Shown one piece after another: positions 7,745 through 16,572 of a DNA stretch of 24,849 nt. The notes under the pieces were generated by a model. That model was not told the origin of the DNA and made no database searches. It was given only the letters and a program-made list of their open reading frames with translations. Within the stretch, counting starts at the first letter, position 1. The number at the start of each line of letters is the position of its first letter. The position numbers and the translations under genes were made by a program. The DNA comes from JBFWUW01 sp050247075. Its GTDB lineage: Bacteria; Planctomycetota; Planctomycetia; Pirellulales; JBFWUW01. Where the stretch lies: NCBI GenBank assembly GCA_050247075.1, contig JBFWUW010000091.1:1-24849 (forward strand). The letters run 5' to 3'.

Positions 7745-10700
7745 ATGAATGCTCGCGGTTGGACATGTTGCGCCGCGTTTCTCTGTCTGACGGCGTCTTG
7801 GGCCGTACCCGTCCTTGCGAGTGACGATCCGCCCAACACCCAGGCCTTGGAGTTCTTCGAGAAGCAAGTCCGGCCGGTACTGATTGAGCGATGTTACGAG
7901 TGCCACGGTCCAAACTCCAAGAAAGAGGGGGACCTCACGGTCGATTCTCTGGCTGCGCTGCTGCAAGGGGGCGGATCTGGCGCGGCGGTCGTACCTGGCA
8001 AGCCCGATGAAAGCCTACTGATCGACGCCGTGCGTTACGGCGAAGTCTTCCAGATGCCGCCCAAGAGCAAGCTGCCGGCCGACGAAATTGCCGCTCTGGA
8101 GAAATGGGTGCGGCTGGGCGCGCCATGGCCAGGCGAAACCGCGACAGAATTTACCACCGACGGAGAGGCCCAGGAATTTACCGCCGAGCAAAAGGCCTTC
8201 TGGGCGTTTCAGCCGGTGGCCGATCCGCCCCTGCCTTCGGTGCGGCAAACGGCCTGGCTGCAATCGCCTATCGACAGTTTCATCCTTGCCGCGCTCGAGG
8301 AGCAGGGCTTGTCTCCCGCCGCGCCCGCCGATAGGCCAACGCTGCTGCGCCGCGCCACCATCGACCTGTTGGGCCTGCCGCCTACACCGCAAGAACTGGA
8401 GGCATTTCTGGCCGACGACTCGCCACAGGCTTTCGAGCGGGTGGTAGACCGGTTGCTGGCTTCGCCCCACTATGGCGAGCGTTGGGGCCGGCACTGGCTC
8501 GATGTGGCTCGCTACGCCGACTCCAACGGCATGGACGAAAACCTGGCCTTTGCCAGCGCCTTTCGTTATCGCGACTATGTGGTGCAAGCCTTCAACCGCG
8601 ACCTGCCTTACGATCAATTCGTGCGCGAGCAGATCGCAGGCGACCTGCTGCCCCCTACCGGCGGGCAGCAAGACCTGGACCGCGTGGTGGCCACCGGCTT
8701 CTTGTCACTGGGGGCCAAGATGCTGGCCGAAGACGATCCGGTCAAGATGGAGATGGACATCATCGACGAACAGGTCGATACCGTTGGCCGGGCATTCTTG
8801 GGGCTTACCCTTGGTTGCGCCCGCTGCCACGACCATAAGTTCGATCCGATCCGGGCCGAGGACTACTACGCCTTGGCCGGCATTTTCAAGAGCACCAAGA
8901 CGATGGAAAACTTCTCCGTTGTCGCCGTGTGGAACGAGCGGCCCTTGGCCACGGCCGAGAATCTGGCCGAGATCGAACGGATCAAAGGCCAGATTGCCGC
9001 GCGGCGTGCAGAGTTGGAGCCGATTACACGCGCGGCTAACGAATCCCTGCAGGCAGCGGCGCGGCGGCGAGCTGCTGAGTATTTGGTGATGGCGGGCTAC
9101 TTGGAAAACCTAACCGATCCACGGAATTCGCTAATGGCCGGTCCCGCCGGCGGCCAGGTGCCCGGCACGATGGTCATCGAGGCGGAAGACTACACTCGCG
9201 GCAACGCCGCCAAACTGGCTGATGGCTACGGGGAAGGGATCGGCGTGATTATCAACGGCGGCCCGCTCCCCAATCTGGCCGAGTACGATCTCGATCTGTC
9301 TTCGGCGGGAACGTACCAATTGGAGATTCGCTATGCCGCGGCCGACAGTCGCCCCACGCAACTTCTGCTGAATGGCGAGGTGCTCAAGGCCGACGCCGCT
9401 GGGCAGACGACCGGCTCGTGGTTTCCCGACACGCAAGCCTGGCACATTGAGGGCCTGTTTTTGCTTCCCGCTGGCAAAAGCATTCTGAAACTGGAACGCG
9501 CGGGACCGTTTCCGCACTTCGACAAGCTGGCGCTCGTTCCGCGACGACCTCTCCAGGGAGCGAACGAGGAAGGCTTGGCTACCAATGAAGAACCGGCGGC
9601 CTTGAACCCTGCATTCCTGGCGCAATGGCGCAAGTACGTGGCCGCCACGCAAGACGATCCGCAAGCACTGGCGTATGGCTGGCGATTGTGGCAACAGACC
9701 CAGGCCGACCCCGAGGCCGCACCGGTCGAACCGCCCGCCGGCAGCCCGGCCTCGCATATCTTGCGAGAGCCGCGTCCCACGAGCCTGGTGGAGTTGCAGG
9801 CCCGTTATCACGAAATCCTGGATAAAGCCAATCGCGTCTGGCTGGAGCAGAAGGCCAACCCGGCGACCGCCGCCCTGGAAAACCTCGACGACGCGCTTTT
9901 GGAAATTGCCCGGCAAGGCTTGTACGATCCACAAGGCCCGCTGGCCGTACCCGACAAAGCGGAACGATTCTACCCCGAACCGATCGCGGCCGATGTTGCC
10001 ACGCGCCGCGAGGAGATTGCCCGGTTAGAGGCTTCGCTCCCTCAGCCAGACCTGGCAATGGCCGTGCAAGACCGCCAGCCGACCGACTTGCGGGTCCACA
10101 TCCGCGGCAACCATTTGACGCAAGGCCAGCAACCAGTGCCACGCGGCTTTCCCCAAATATTGGCGGGCGAGTCGCCGCCAGCGATCAACATGTCGGGCAG
10201 CGGCCGCCTGCAACTGGCCGATTGGTTGGCCGAGCCAAAGAACCCGCTGACCAGCCGCGTGATGGCTAACCGCATCTGGCGGGGCCATTTTGGCCGCGGA
10301 ATTGTGGCGTCGTGCGATAATTTTGGCCGCCTGGGCGATCGGCCCAGCCATCCCGCGTTGCTGGATTGGCTGGCCGCGCGGTTTGTCGAGGATGGCTGGT
10401 CGATAAAGTCCCTGCACAAGCGGATCATGCTAAGCAGCACCTACCAGATGGGCGGAGCCGACAACGCCGCCGCCTCCAACATCGACCCCGAGAACCGCCT
10501 GCACTGGCGGCACTCGCGGCGGCGGATGGAAGCCGAAGTCGTCCGCGATGCCATCCTGGCGGTCAGCGGCCGGCTCGACCTTTCGGCCGGCGGCTCGCTC
10601 CTGATGAGCAAGAACCGCGAGTACGTCGCCAGCACCAATTCCGTCAACCAGGCCAACTACGATTCTCAGCGCCGCAGCGTTTATCTGCCAGTGGTCCGCA

Positions 10701-11080
10701 GCGCATTGTACGAGGTTTTTCAGGCGTTTGACTTCGCCGACCCCAGCACGATGAGCGGCGACCGCGACAGCACCACCGTCGCCCCGCAAGCCTTGTTCAT
10801 GATGAACAGTGCCGTAATGCTGGCGAATACGCGGCAGTTGGCCGCCGATTTTCTCGGCCGCGCCGGCCTGGACGATGCGGCCCGCGTGCGCGAATGCTAC
10901 CTGCGAGCCTATTCGCGGCCCCCCAGCGAGGAAGAACTCGTCCGTGCCGTGGACTTTGTCGCCCGCTACGAGTCGCTCCTCCGCGACCGCATTCCCGACG
11001 AGGCCGAACGTCGCCTGCGATCTTGGCAGGGCCTCTGCCGGGCCATCTTGTCGGCGAACGAGTTTATCTTCGTGGAATAA
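7745..11080 (+). CDS. Secreted planctomycete cytochrome/DUF1549/DUF1553 protein with CBM-like domain
   Basis: A 1,111-residue exported protein with signal peptide at residues 1-26 (CCAAFLCLTASWAVPVLAS). The domain order is as follows. A PSCyt1 cytochrome-c-like domain with the haem motif C50-Y-E-C53-H54 carries 'MPPKSKLPADE' as a possible axial methionine loop. DUF1549 spans about 160-370 and contains 'YGERWGRHWLDVARYADSNG' and a second C358-A-R-C361-H362. A CBM6/35-like beta-sandwich lies at about 476-601 (EAEDYTRG ... AGTYQLEIRYA ... TGSWFPD). DUF1553 lies at about 833-1090 (NPLTSRVMANRIWRGHFG). This arrangement is a hallmark of Planctomycetota and is usually linked to polysaccharide degradation in the periplasm or paryphoplasm; the biochemical activity is unproven. 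Such genes commonly precede a DUF1501 gene, which is missing here because the next gene is on the opposite strand. GAGG lies 10 bases before the ATG. Confidence 0.93.
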   Translation: MNARGWTCCAAFLCLTASWAVPVLASDDPPNTQALEFFEKQVRPVLIERCYECHGPNSKKEGDLTVDSLAALLQGGGSGAAVVPGKPDESLLIDAVRYGEVFQMPPKSKLPADEIAALEKWVRLGAPWPGETATEFTTDGEAQEFTAEQKAFWAFQPVADPPLPSVRQTAWLQSPIDSFILAALEEQGLSPAAPADRPTLLRRATIDLLGLPPTPQELEAFLADDSPQAFERVVDRLLASPHYGERWGRHWLDVARYADSNGMDENLAFASAFRYRDYVVQAFNRDLPYDQFVREQIAGDLLPPTGGQQDLDRVVATGFLSLGAKMLAEDDPVKMEMDIIDEQVDTVGRAFLGLTLGCARCHDHKFDPIRAEDYYALAGIFKSTKTMENFSVVAVWNERPLATAENLAEIERIKGQIAARRAELEPITRAANESLQAAARRRAAEYLVMAGYLENLTDPRNSLMAGPAGGQVPGTMVIEAEDYTRGNAAKLADGYGEGIGVIINGGPLPNLAEYDLDLSSAGTYQLEIRYAAADSRPTQLLLNGEVLKADAAGQTTGSWFPDTQAWHIEGLFLLPAGKSILKLERAGPFPHFDKLALVPRRPLQGANEEGLATNEEPAALNPAFLAQWRKYVAATQDDPQALAYGWRLWQQTQADPEAAPVEPPAGSPASHILREPRPTSLVELQARYHEILDKANRVWLEQKANPATAALENLDDALLEIARQGLYDPQGPLAVPDKAERFYPEPIAADVATRREEIARLEASLPQPDLAMAVQDRQPTDLRVHIRGNHLTQGQQPVPRGFPQILAGESPPAINMSGSGRLQLADWLAEPKNPLTSRVMANRIWRGHFGRGIVASCDNFGRLGDRPSHPALLDWLAARFVEDGWSIKSLHKRIMLSSTYQMGGADNAAASNIDPENRLHWRHSRRRMEAEVVRDAILAVSGRLDLSAGGSLLMSKNREYVASTNSVNQANYDSQRRSVYLPVVRSALYEVFQAFDFADPSTMSGDRDSTTVAPQALFMMNSAVMLANTRQLAADFLGRAGLDDAARVRECYLRAYSRPPSEEELVRAVDFVARYESLLRDRIPDEAERRLRSWQGLCRAILSANEFIFVE

Positions 11081-11081
11081 A

Positions 11082-11103
11082 GCGAAGGTCGAAAGGCGAA
11101 AGG
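11082..11103. repeat. Heptanucleotide tandem repeat (CGAAAGG)
   Basis: Units CGAAGGT, CGAAAGG and CGAAAGG in tandem lie immediately after the stop codon of the preceding gene and at the boundary with a convergent gene. They are the same class as the tract at 1344-1364. Confidence 0.6.
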
Positions 11104-11123
11104 TTGAATTGCCGGGCAAAGAG

Positions 11124-13331
11124 TCACGGCAACCAATGCAGCACATCGCGCAAAATACACCAGCGGGGTTGCGTTTGCTTGGTTCCGCCTCCTTCAATCC
11201 AATAGGTCCGCAGGCGGTCGAGCGAGCCGTCCATTTCCTCAAACTCCAGCCAACGGTCGAGAAAGCGCAGCCAATCGGCATCGCTCAAGCGTACCCCCAG
11301 GCCGACGGGCCGCTGAACGACAGGCTTGGGAACGGCCACGGCATGTTCCGGGTAGAGCACGCACCAGGCCGCCCCTTCCTCGGCTGAAATGATCAGGCCA
11401 TCGTGGCCGTGATCGCGATTGGTGAAGAATTCGCTGAGTGAGCCGATGACGATAATTTCCGCTTTGGGCAGTTGGCGGCGGGCGGCAGCCGCCAAGTCTT
11501 CATAAACCACCGCTAGCCGCATATTCGCCGCCATGTGGGGATCATCCCAGGTGTCAAACTCACCGCGACGATGGTCGGGCAACAGCACCGCCACGGTTGC
11601 GGTTTGGTACGAATGGGTAAAGCCGACATGCAGCAACCGGTTGGGTGTCATCATTAAGCCGCCGATCGCCACGTCTATCTCGCCCGACTCCAATTGATCG
11701 ACGACCGTGCTGTAAGCATAAGGAACGAACTCCAACCGCACTTGCAATCGCTCGGCCAGGCGATGCATCAACTCCACGTCCATTCCAACCAGCCGCTGAT
11801 GACGGTTAAAGAACGAGTATGGCAAGTGGTCGGGGTGGTAACCGACGCGCAGCACCTGATCCGACTTGACTCGCGCGAGGGTGGAACCGGCCGGCTTTGA
11901 CCGGGGGGGCACATCCGCGCGCGACTTGTACACCACGACGTTGTTGTACGAAGAGGGAATCTCCAGCGCTAACAAGCGCTCACCAAGATTGTATTTCAGC
12001 GACGTGGTTGCCAGGTACCAGCGGCTAGCGGTCCCCAGCAGCCCCAGGCAGAGCAGCAAGGCCAAGGTTCCCGCCAGCAGCCGCCGCCAACGCAGTCGAA
12101 CTTGGCCCCGCAAGGCCTGGCTAACAATCAGCGTCAAGGCCATCAGGTGCAGCACACCCACGGCGTCGCCCAACCGCGTGGTAATAAAGCCCGGCAAGAT
12201 AAACAGCGCCAGCAAATCTTGCGACAACTGGTAGCGGTCCAGAAAAAACGGCATGCTCACCAGAGGGCTGGCAAAGCTGGAAAACACACCAGAGGCGGCC
12301 ATGCTGGCGGTCTGGCCCAGGGAAAGTTCGCGGCCCGTGTACCAAGCCGCGAATGAAATGAACACAAACATCAACAACTTGCCCAGGTGGGGAAAGGCAT
12401 AGGATAACGGCACCAACACGCTGGCCGTTGAGGTTTCGGCTTCCGGGTCAACATGGCCGTTGCGCTTCAACAACTGTTCGCACTTGTGAACAACCTGCGG
12501 CAAGGCCACGAACAATTTGCCGGTTGCTACCACCATCAACAGCGGCTCTTGAGCGGCCCAGAGTACGTCGCGACAAGAGATGCCCGTCGTGCCGCTAATC
12601 AACAACGGAAGTATCCCCAGCGTCGCCATTAGACAAGCCAAGGAAAGAATGATTAGGTAGCCTTGCAAACGCGACAATTCATCGAACCGCAGCGTTCCGG
12701 CGGCGGCCGCGGTCAACAGGAATAAACCGACGGGGGCCAGCCGCACTAGGAACAGATTGATTCGGCCGATGGCTGCGGTACACAGATCGAAAAAGTCGAG
12801 TAAGTGCCCCTTGCCGGGCACCTGGATCAGGGCGATGCCAAACAGCAGGCAAAAAACCACCACGGCCGGCACCATTCCGTCGGACAGCGAACGAAAGACA
12901 TTCGTCGGTACAAAATTCGCCAAGAAATCCGGATCTTTCTGACCCTGGTGCTCGTATTTAGGATCAAAGAAAGAAGCTCCTGACACTGGGGGCAGAATGG
13001 CCGATACGAAGACGATCAGCAAGATGCCGATGAGCCACAGCAGCAACAGCACAAGGATCGCCAATTTGCCCATGTTGCGGGCCTGCCACATGTCGAGCCG
13101 GCCCATCTTGGAGATCAATGACAACACCAGGTACGGCAAAACCGTCATTTGAAGCAGGCCAACGTAAGCTCGACCTAACACCTGCAACGCGCCGCAATAC
13201 TCGCCAAACATCAGGCCGCACAGCACACCCAACAACAGGCCGCCGCCAGTCCAAGCTCCGGCGTGCCCGCGGCGCGGCGCGCCCACCGCGTTAGCATCCC
13301 GCGAGCTTATTGCAGCGTCTTCCAGCGACAT
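11124..13331 (-). CDS. Dicarboxylate/amino-acid symporter-like protein fused to a periplasmic solute-binding domain
   Basis: A 735-residue fusion. Residues about 27-440 form a polytopic membrane domain related to the dicarboxylate/amino acid:cation symporters (GltP/DctA family), with segments such as 'LAILVLLLLWLIGILLIVFV' (90-109) and a last membrane helix at about 418-437. Residues about 490-712 are an SBP_bac_3-type domain (family 3 solute-binding protein, amino-acid type) starting 'VLRVGYHPDHLPYSF' with the family signature 'GMDVELMHRLAERL' (516-529) and 'LESGEIDVAIGG'. The binding domain follows the last membrane helix and should face the periplasm. The hallmark symporter motifs are missing: the serine-rich hairpin reads 'VATGKLFVALPQV' and the NMDGT motif reads 'PHLGK'. 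The ATG at 13331 is preferred; the open frame to 13487 would overlap the upstream gene by 70 bases. It lies 86 bases downstream of the NifS-like gene. The substrate is probably an amino acid or dicarboxylate, not proven. Confidence 0.82.
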   Translation of the reverse strand: MSLEDAAISSRDANAVGAPRRGHAGAWTGGGLLLGVLCGLMFGEYCGALQVLGRAYVGLLQMTVLPYLVLSLISKMGRLDMWQARNMGKLAILVLLLLWLIGILLIVFVSAILPPVSGASFFDPKYEHQGQKDPDFLANFVPTNVFRSLSDGMVPAVVVFCLLFGIALIQVPGKGHLLDFFDLCTAAIGRINLFLVRLAPVGLFLLTAAAAGTLRFDELSRLQGYLIILSLACLMATLGILPLLISGTTGISCRDVLWAAQEPLLMVVATGKLFVALPQVVHKCEQLLKRNGHVDPEAETSTASVLVPLSYAFPHLGKLLMFVFISFAAWYTGRELSLGQTASMAASGVFSSFASPLVSMPFFLDRYQLSQDLLALFILPGFITTRLGDAVGVLHLMALTLIVSQALRGQVRLRWRRLLAGTLALLLCLGLLGTASRWYLATTSLKYNLGERLLALEIPSSYNNVVVYKSRADVPPRSKPAGSTLARVKSDQVLRVGYHPDHLPYSFFNRHQRLVGMDVELMHRLAERLQVRLEFVPYAYSTVVDQLESGEIDVAIGGLMMTPNRLLHVGFTHSYQTATVAVLLPDHRRGEFDTWDDPHMAANMRLAVVYEDLAAAARRQLPKAEIIVIGSLSEFFTNRDHGHDGLIISAEEGAAWCVLYPEHAVAVPKPVVQRPVGLGVRLSDADWLRFLDRWLEFEEMDGSLDRLRTYWIEGGGTKQTQPRWCILRDVLHWLP

Positions 13332-13417
13332 ACGATCGATCAAGAAAAAGTGGTCGAGCGGAGAGAGACAAAGGAAAATCCACTTCCATGAAACGTTGCC
13401 ATCATACAAGCTGCCTT

Positions 13418-14548
13418 TTAGTCTAGCTCGCAGGCCGCCGCCAGCAGACTGCCTGCCCGGTCGATTTCTTCCTCCGTCGTGAACCATCCCAGGCTTAGCC
13501 GCAATGTGCCGCGGGCGATGTCCGCCGAAATACCCATCGCCGCCAACGTGGGGGAGATGCGCATGGCTCCCAGCCCGACCGATTCGGCGGACGCACAGAC
13601 CTCCGGACAGCGACGCAAGATCTCGCGGGCATCACCGCTGGCAACCGACACGGCAAGTGTATTCGGCAAGCGGTCGGCCCCGCTGCCAATAATAGCCAGC
13701 CGCCCGCCTAGCGCTTCGTGCAGCCGCTCGTGCAGGCGGTCGCGCAGCCGGGCAATGCGGTCCACGGTGTCGTTGAGATTGCGCGCGGCCATCGCCGCGG
13801 CGCGCCCCAGTCCGACGATGGCGGCCACGTTCTCCGTCCCCGCTCGCAAGCCGGCTTCTTGCCCCGTACCGTGCAACAACGGCTCTAAGCCGACCCCGCG
13901 GCGCACGTACAAGGCCCCGGCTCCCTTGGGTCCGTGGAACTTATGGCCCGATAGCGATAGCAGATCGACGCCCAACTCATCCACGCTAACGGGCAACTTG
14001 CCGACCGTTTGCGAGGCGTCGGTATGGCAGAGGATATCTCGTTCGCGGCAGATCGCGGCGATTTGGCGGATGGGCTGAACGACTCCGATCTCATGGTTGG
14101 CATGTATCACGCTGACCAGCACGGTATCTGGCCGCAATGTGGCCGCAACCGCGCGAGGATCGACGACGCCGCGACGGTCGCAGCCCACGATCGACAGCCC
14201 GTAGCCCAAGCGTTCCAGAAAGCGGGCCGGCTCCGTCACCGCGGGATGCTCGATGGCCGAGATCACGATGTGCCCTCCAGCCGCCGGCGCATGTTGCAAC
14301 GCCACCCCTTTGACGGCCAAGTTGTTGCTTTCGGTTCCGCCCGACGTAAAAACAATTTGGTCGCGTTGGCCTCCCAGCAACTGGGCCACGCGCAGCCGGG
14401 CATCGCTCAGCGCCTCTTGGCAGGCGCGGCCCAAGGCGTGTGCACTGGAAGGATCTCCATAACGGTCATCCAAATACGGCTGCATCGCCTCGCGCACCGC
14501 CGGCGCAAGCGGCGTGGTGGCGTTGTAGTCGAGGTATATCGTGCGCAT
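13418..14548 (-). CDS. NifS/IscS-like cysteine desulfurase homologue lacking the catalytic cysteine
   Basis: A 376-residue class V aminotransferase of the NifS/IscS family. PLP-site residues are intact: Lys203 in 'SGHKFHGPKG' (Schiff base), His101 (ring stacking), Asp177 and Gln180 ('TDASQ'), Thr72-Glu73-Ser74 ('GGTESNN') for phosphate binding, plus 'RAGTEN' at 235-240. The active loop that normally reads SAGSAC reads 'SAESVG' (320-325), followed by 'LGAMRISPTLAAMG', so the sulfur-accepting cysteine is replaced by glycine. Two other cysteines, Cys314 and Cys318, lie just before the loop. It may therefore be a non-desulfurase PLP enzyme, or use a displaced cysteine. There is no IscU or SUF gene nearby. 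The gene precedes the transporter fusion on the same strand. The frame is uninterrupted and the fold complete, so this is not a degraded pseudogene by appearance. Confidence 0.88.
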   Translation of the reverse strand: MRTIYLDYNATTPLAPAVREAMQPYLDDRYGDPSSAHALGRACQEALSDARLRVAQLLGGQRDQIVFTSGGTESNNLAVKGVALQHAPAAGGHIVISAIEHPAVTEPARFLERLGYGLSIVGCDRRGVVDPRAVAATLRPDTVLVSVIHANHEIGVVQPIRQIAAICRERDILCHTDASQTVGKLPVSVDELGVDLLSLSGHKFHGPKGAGALYVRRGVGLEPLLHGTGQEAGLRAGTENVAAIVGLGRAAAMAARNLNDTVDRIARLRDRLHERLHEALGGRLAIIGSGADRLPNTLAVSVASGDAREILRRCPEVCASAESVGLGAMRISPTLAAMGISADIARGTLRLSLGWFTTEEEIDRAGSLLAAACELD

Positions 14549-14776
14549 GGGGAAATTCTTGGCATTAGATCCGCGATATCCCTGCCGATCGTAGGGGTTA
14601 AGGGCGGAATGTTCAATTGAATGACGCGAATGGGCCGGAATTCGCCGGCAATTCTGGTGGAAACTTTCCCCAGGCCATTGAACCCCACCCGCTCGTGAGC
14701 GATAAATAGGTGACGGACCATGTTCACGCTTTCACCGCAAACACACACCTTAGTCGTCCGCCGGTTTGGCCTTATC

Positions 14777-15166
14777 ATGCGTTACAGCAGCCTGTTCTAC
14801 TGGTGCCTGTTGTCGCTCGGATTGCTCACCAGCAATCCGTCGGCCGCCATCCAGCGCAGCGGGTTTCTGCAACAGACCTATCACACCGTGCAGCCAGCGG
14901 TCCACTTCCTGGGCTTCATGCTGCTGACCTGCCTGGTGATGGCGGGCACCTGGAGCGTATCGCGTCGGGTGCTGTTGATATCGATTGCTGTTTACGCCGG
15001 CCTGACCGAATTGTTACAAGGGCTGATTCCCAGCCGCACGCCCGAGTGGGCAGACTTCTGGCAAGACTTGGCCGGCATGGCCGTGGGCTTGGCCATCTGG
15101 TGGATTGCCTGCCGGGCCACACGCCTGCTGTTGCGGGCAGCGCCAGGCGGTTCACCCGCGGCTTGA
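14777..15166 (+). CDS. VanZ-like family membrane protein
   Basis: A 129-residue protein with three to four hydrophobic segments and the VanZ-like signature: a histidine in 'PAVHFLGFMLLTCLVM', then 'TELLQGLIPSRTPEWADFWQDLAGMAVGLAIW' features with the conserved Glu, Gln, Arg and Asp spacing. The ATG at 14777 starts with MRYSS; an upstream ATG at 14720 in the same frame would add 19 polar residues and cannot be excluded. VanZ-like proteins are small membrane proteins; VanZ itself gives low-level teicoplanin resistance, while most homologues have no known role. It is divergent from the NifS-like gene and lies 101 bases upstream of the PQQ-propeller gene, so a shared transcript is possible. Confidence 0.8.
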   Translation: MRYSSLFYWCLLSLGLLTSNPSAAIQRSGFLQQTYHTVQPAVHFLGFMLLTCLVMAGTWSVSRRVLLISIAVYAGLTELLQGLIPSRTPEWADFWQDLAGMAVGLAIWWIACRATRLLLRAAPGGSPAA

Positions 15167-15267
15167 CCGTCATGGCCCGCCAGCGCTTGGCCGGGCTGCC
15201 TTGGGCAGACTACAATGGCCGCTGGCTGATTTACCCCGCCCCTAACGCTGCCTGCCGAGGATCTTCC

Positions 15268-16572
15268 ATGCGCCTGCTCTGTTTCGCGCTGTTGACCTGC
15301 GCTTGTTCCGCCGCATTGCCGGACGACAACTGGAATCAGTTCCGCGGGCCGCGGGGAGACGGCACATCGCTAGCTAAGCATTTGCCGGCGGAGTTTGGCG
15401 AAGGCTCGCCCGAGATCGTCTGGAAGACGGCGGTGCCCGGCCGGGCCTGGTCGTCGCCCGTGGTTTGGGGCGATCAAATCTGGGTCAGCAATGCGCCGGA
15501 AGTGCAAAATCTGGCCGAGGGGCAAGACCGGCTGGAAAAGCCGCTGCCGTTGTCGGCTGTCTGCTTGGATCTGCAAAGCGGCAAGATCATTTACGATATC
15601 GTGCTGTTCGAGATCGACGCGCCGCAGTTCACCCATCCCACGAACAGCTTTGGTTCCCCCACGCCGTACATTGAGGAAGGCCGCGTCTACATGCACTTTG
15701 GTGCCTACGGCACCGCCTGCCTCGATACCAACACCGGCAAAAAACTGTGGGAACGGACCGATTTTCCCTGCGACCATTTTCGCGGGCCGGGCTCTTCCGT
15801 GGCGGTTTACGGCGATTTGCTCTATCTGACTTTTGACGGCTACGACTACCAATACCTGGTGGCGCTCGACAAGTTCACCGGGCGCACGGTCTGGAAGAAA
15901 GACCGCGATTTCGATTTTGGCAACATCGATGGCGACGCCAAGAAAGCCTATTCCACCCCCAGCCTGTTCACCATCGGCGGCCGTTCCGTGCTGGTCAGCC
16001 CCTTCGCTGGCGCTACCATTGCCTACGATCCCAAGACCGGCGACACCGTTTGGAAGCTGATGCATGGCGGCATGAACGCGGCCGGCCGCCCGTTGGCGGG
16101 CAACGGGCTGATCTACATCAACACGGCCGATGGGCCTAACCCGCTGATTGCCCTGCGGCCAGAGGGGACGGGCGACGTGACGGCCGACATTGCCTGGAAA
16201 ACCAACAAGGGAGTCCCCAAGCGGCCTTCGCAAGTCTTGGTCAACGGCCTGATGTTCATGATGAACGACAGCGGCGTGGCCACCTGTCTGGATGCCAAGT
16301 CGGGCGAGCAGCTTTGGTCCGAGCGCGTTGGCGGAGACTACTGGGCCTCTCCCCTGTACGCCAACGGGCTGATCTACAGTTTTTCGCAGTCGGGCGAGAT
16401 CCCGGTTTTCAAGGCGGCCCGCGAGTATGAACTGGTCGCGCAGAACAAGCTGGATGACGGCTTTGTCGCCTCGCCGGCGGTGGCGGGTGAATCGCTGATT
16501 GTCCGTTCCAAGTCGCACCTGTACCGCATCGCCCATCCCGACCGTATCAGCCAGACTGGCGCGCGGCCATGA
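15268..16572 (+). CDS. PQQ-type beta-propeller protein (BamB-like), exported
   Basis: A 434-residue protein with a short signal peptide (MRLLCFALLTCACSAA). The cysteines at 11 and 13 make a lipoprotein conceivable, but the lipobox is poor. The mature part opens with 'NWNQFRGPRGDG', the typical start of planctomycete PQQ-propeller proteins. At least four blade ends of the WxW/PQQ repeat type are visible: 'GKKLWER' near residue 156, 'GRTVWKK' near 205, 'GDTVWKL' near 258 and 'GEQLWSE' near 347. The family forms an eight-bladed propeller; members either bind a quinone cofactor or act as protein-interaction scaffolds such as BamB. No full dehydrogenase cofactor motif is recognisable, so an enzymatic role is not claimed. 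The ATG at 15268 is chosen because of the signal peptide; the frame is open further upstream through the VanZ gene. It overlaps the next gene by four bases. Confidence 0.85.
   Translation: MRLLCFALLTCACSAALPDDNWNQFRGPRGDGTSLAKHLPAEFGEGSPEIVWKTAVPGRAWSSPVVWGDQIWVSNAPEVQNLAEGQDRLEKPLPLSAVCLDLQSGKIIYDIVLFEIDAPQFTHPTNSFGSPTPYIEEGRVYMHFGAYGTACLDTNTGKKLWERTDFPCDHFRGPGSSVAVYGDLLYLTFDGYDYQYLVALDKFTGRTVWKKDRDFDFGNIDGDAKKAYSTPSLFTIGGRSVLVSPFAGATIAYDPKTGDTVWKLMHGGMNAAGRPLAGNGLIYINTADGPNPLIALRPEGTGDVTADIAWKTNKGVPKRPSQVLVNGLMFMMNDSGVATCLDAKSGEQLWSERVGGDYWASPLYANGLIYSFSQSGEIPVFKAAREYELVAQNKLDDGFVASPAVAGESLIVRSKSHLYRIAHPDRISQTGARP

Noticed and set aside
7442..7966. Minus-strand frame across the porin/PSCyt1 intergenic region
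   Set aside because: It overlaps the start of the PSCyt1 gene antisense, has biased composition and no start signal.
15370..16536. 388-residue minus-strand frame opposite the PQQ-propeller gene
   Set aside because: Antisense shadow of a gene with clear propeller repeats and signal peptide.
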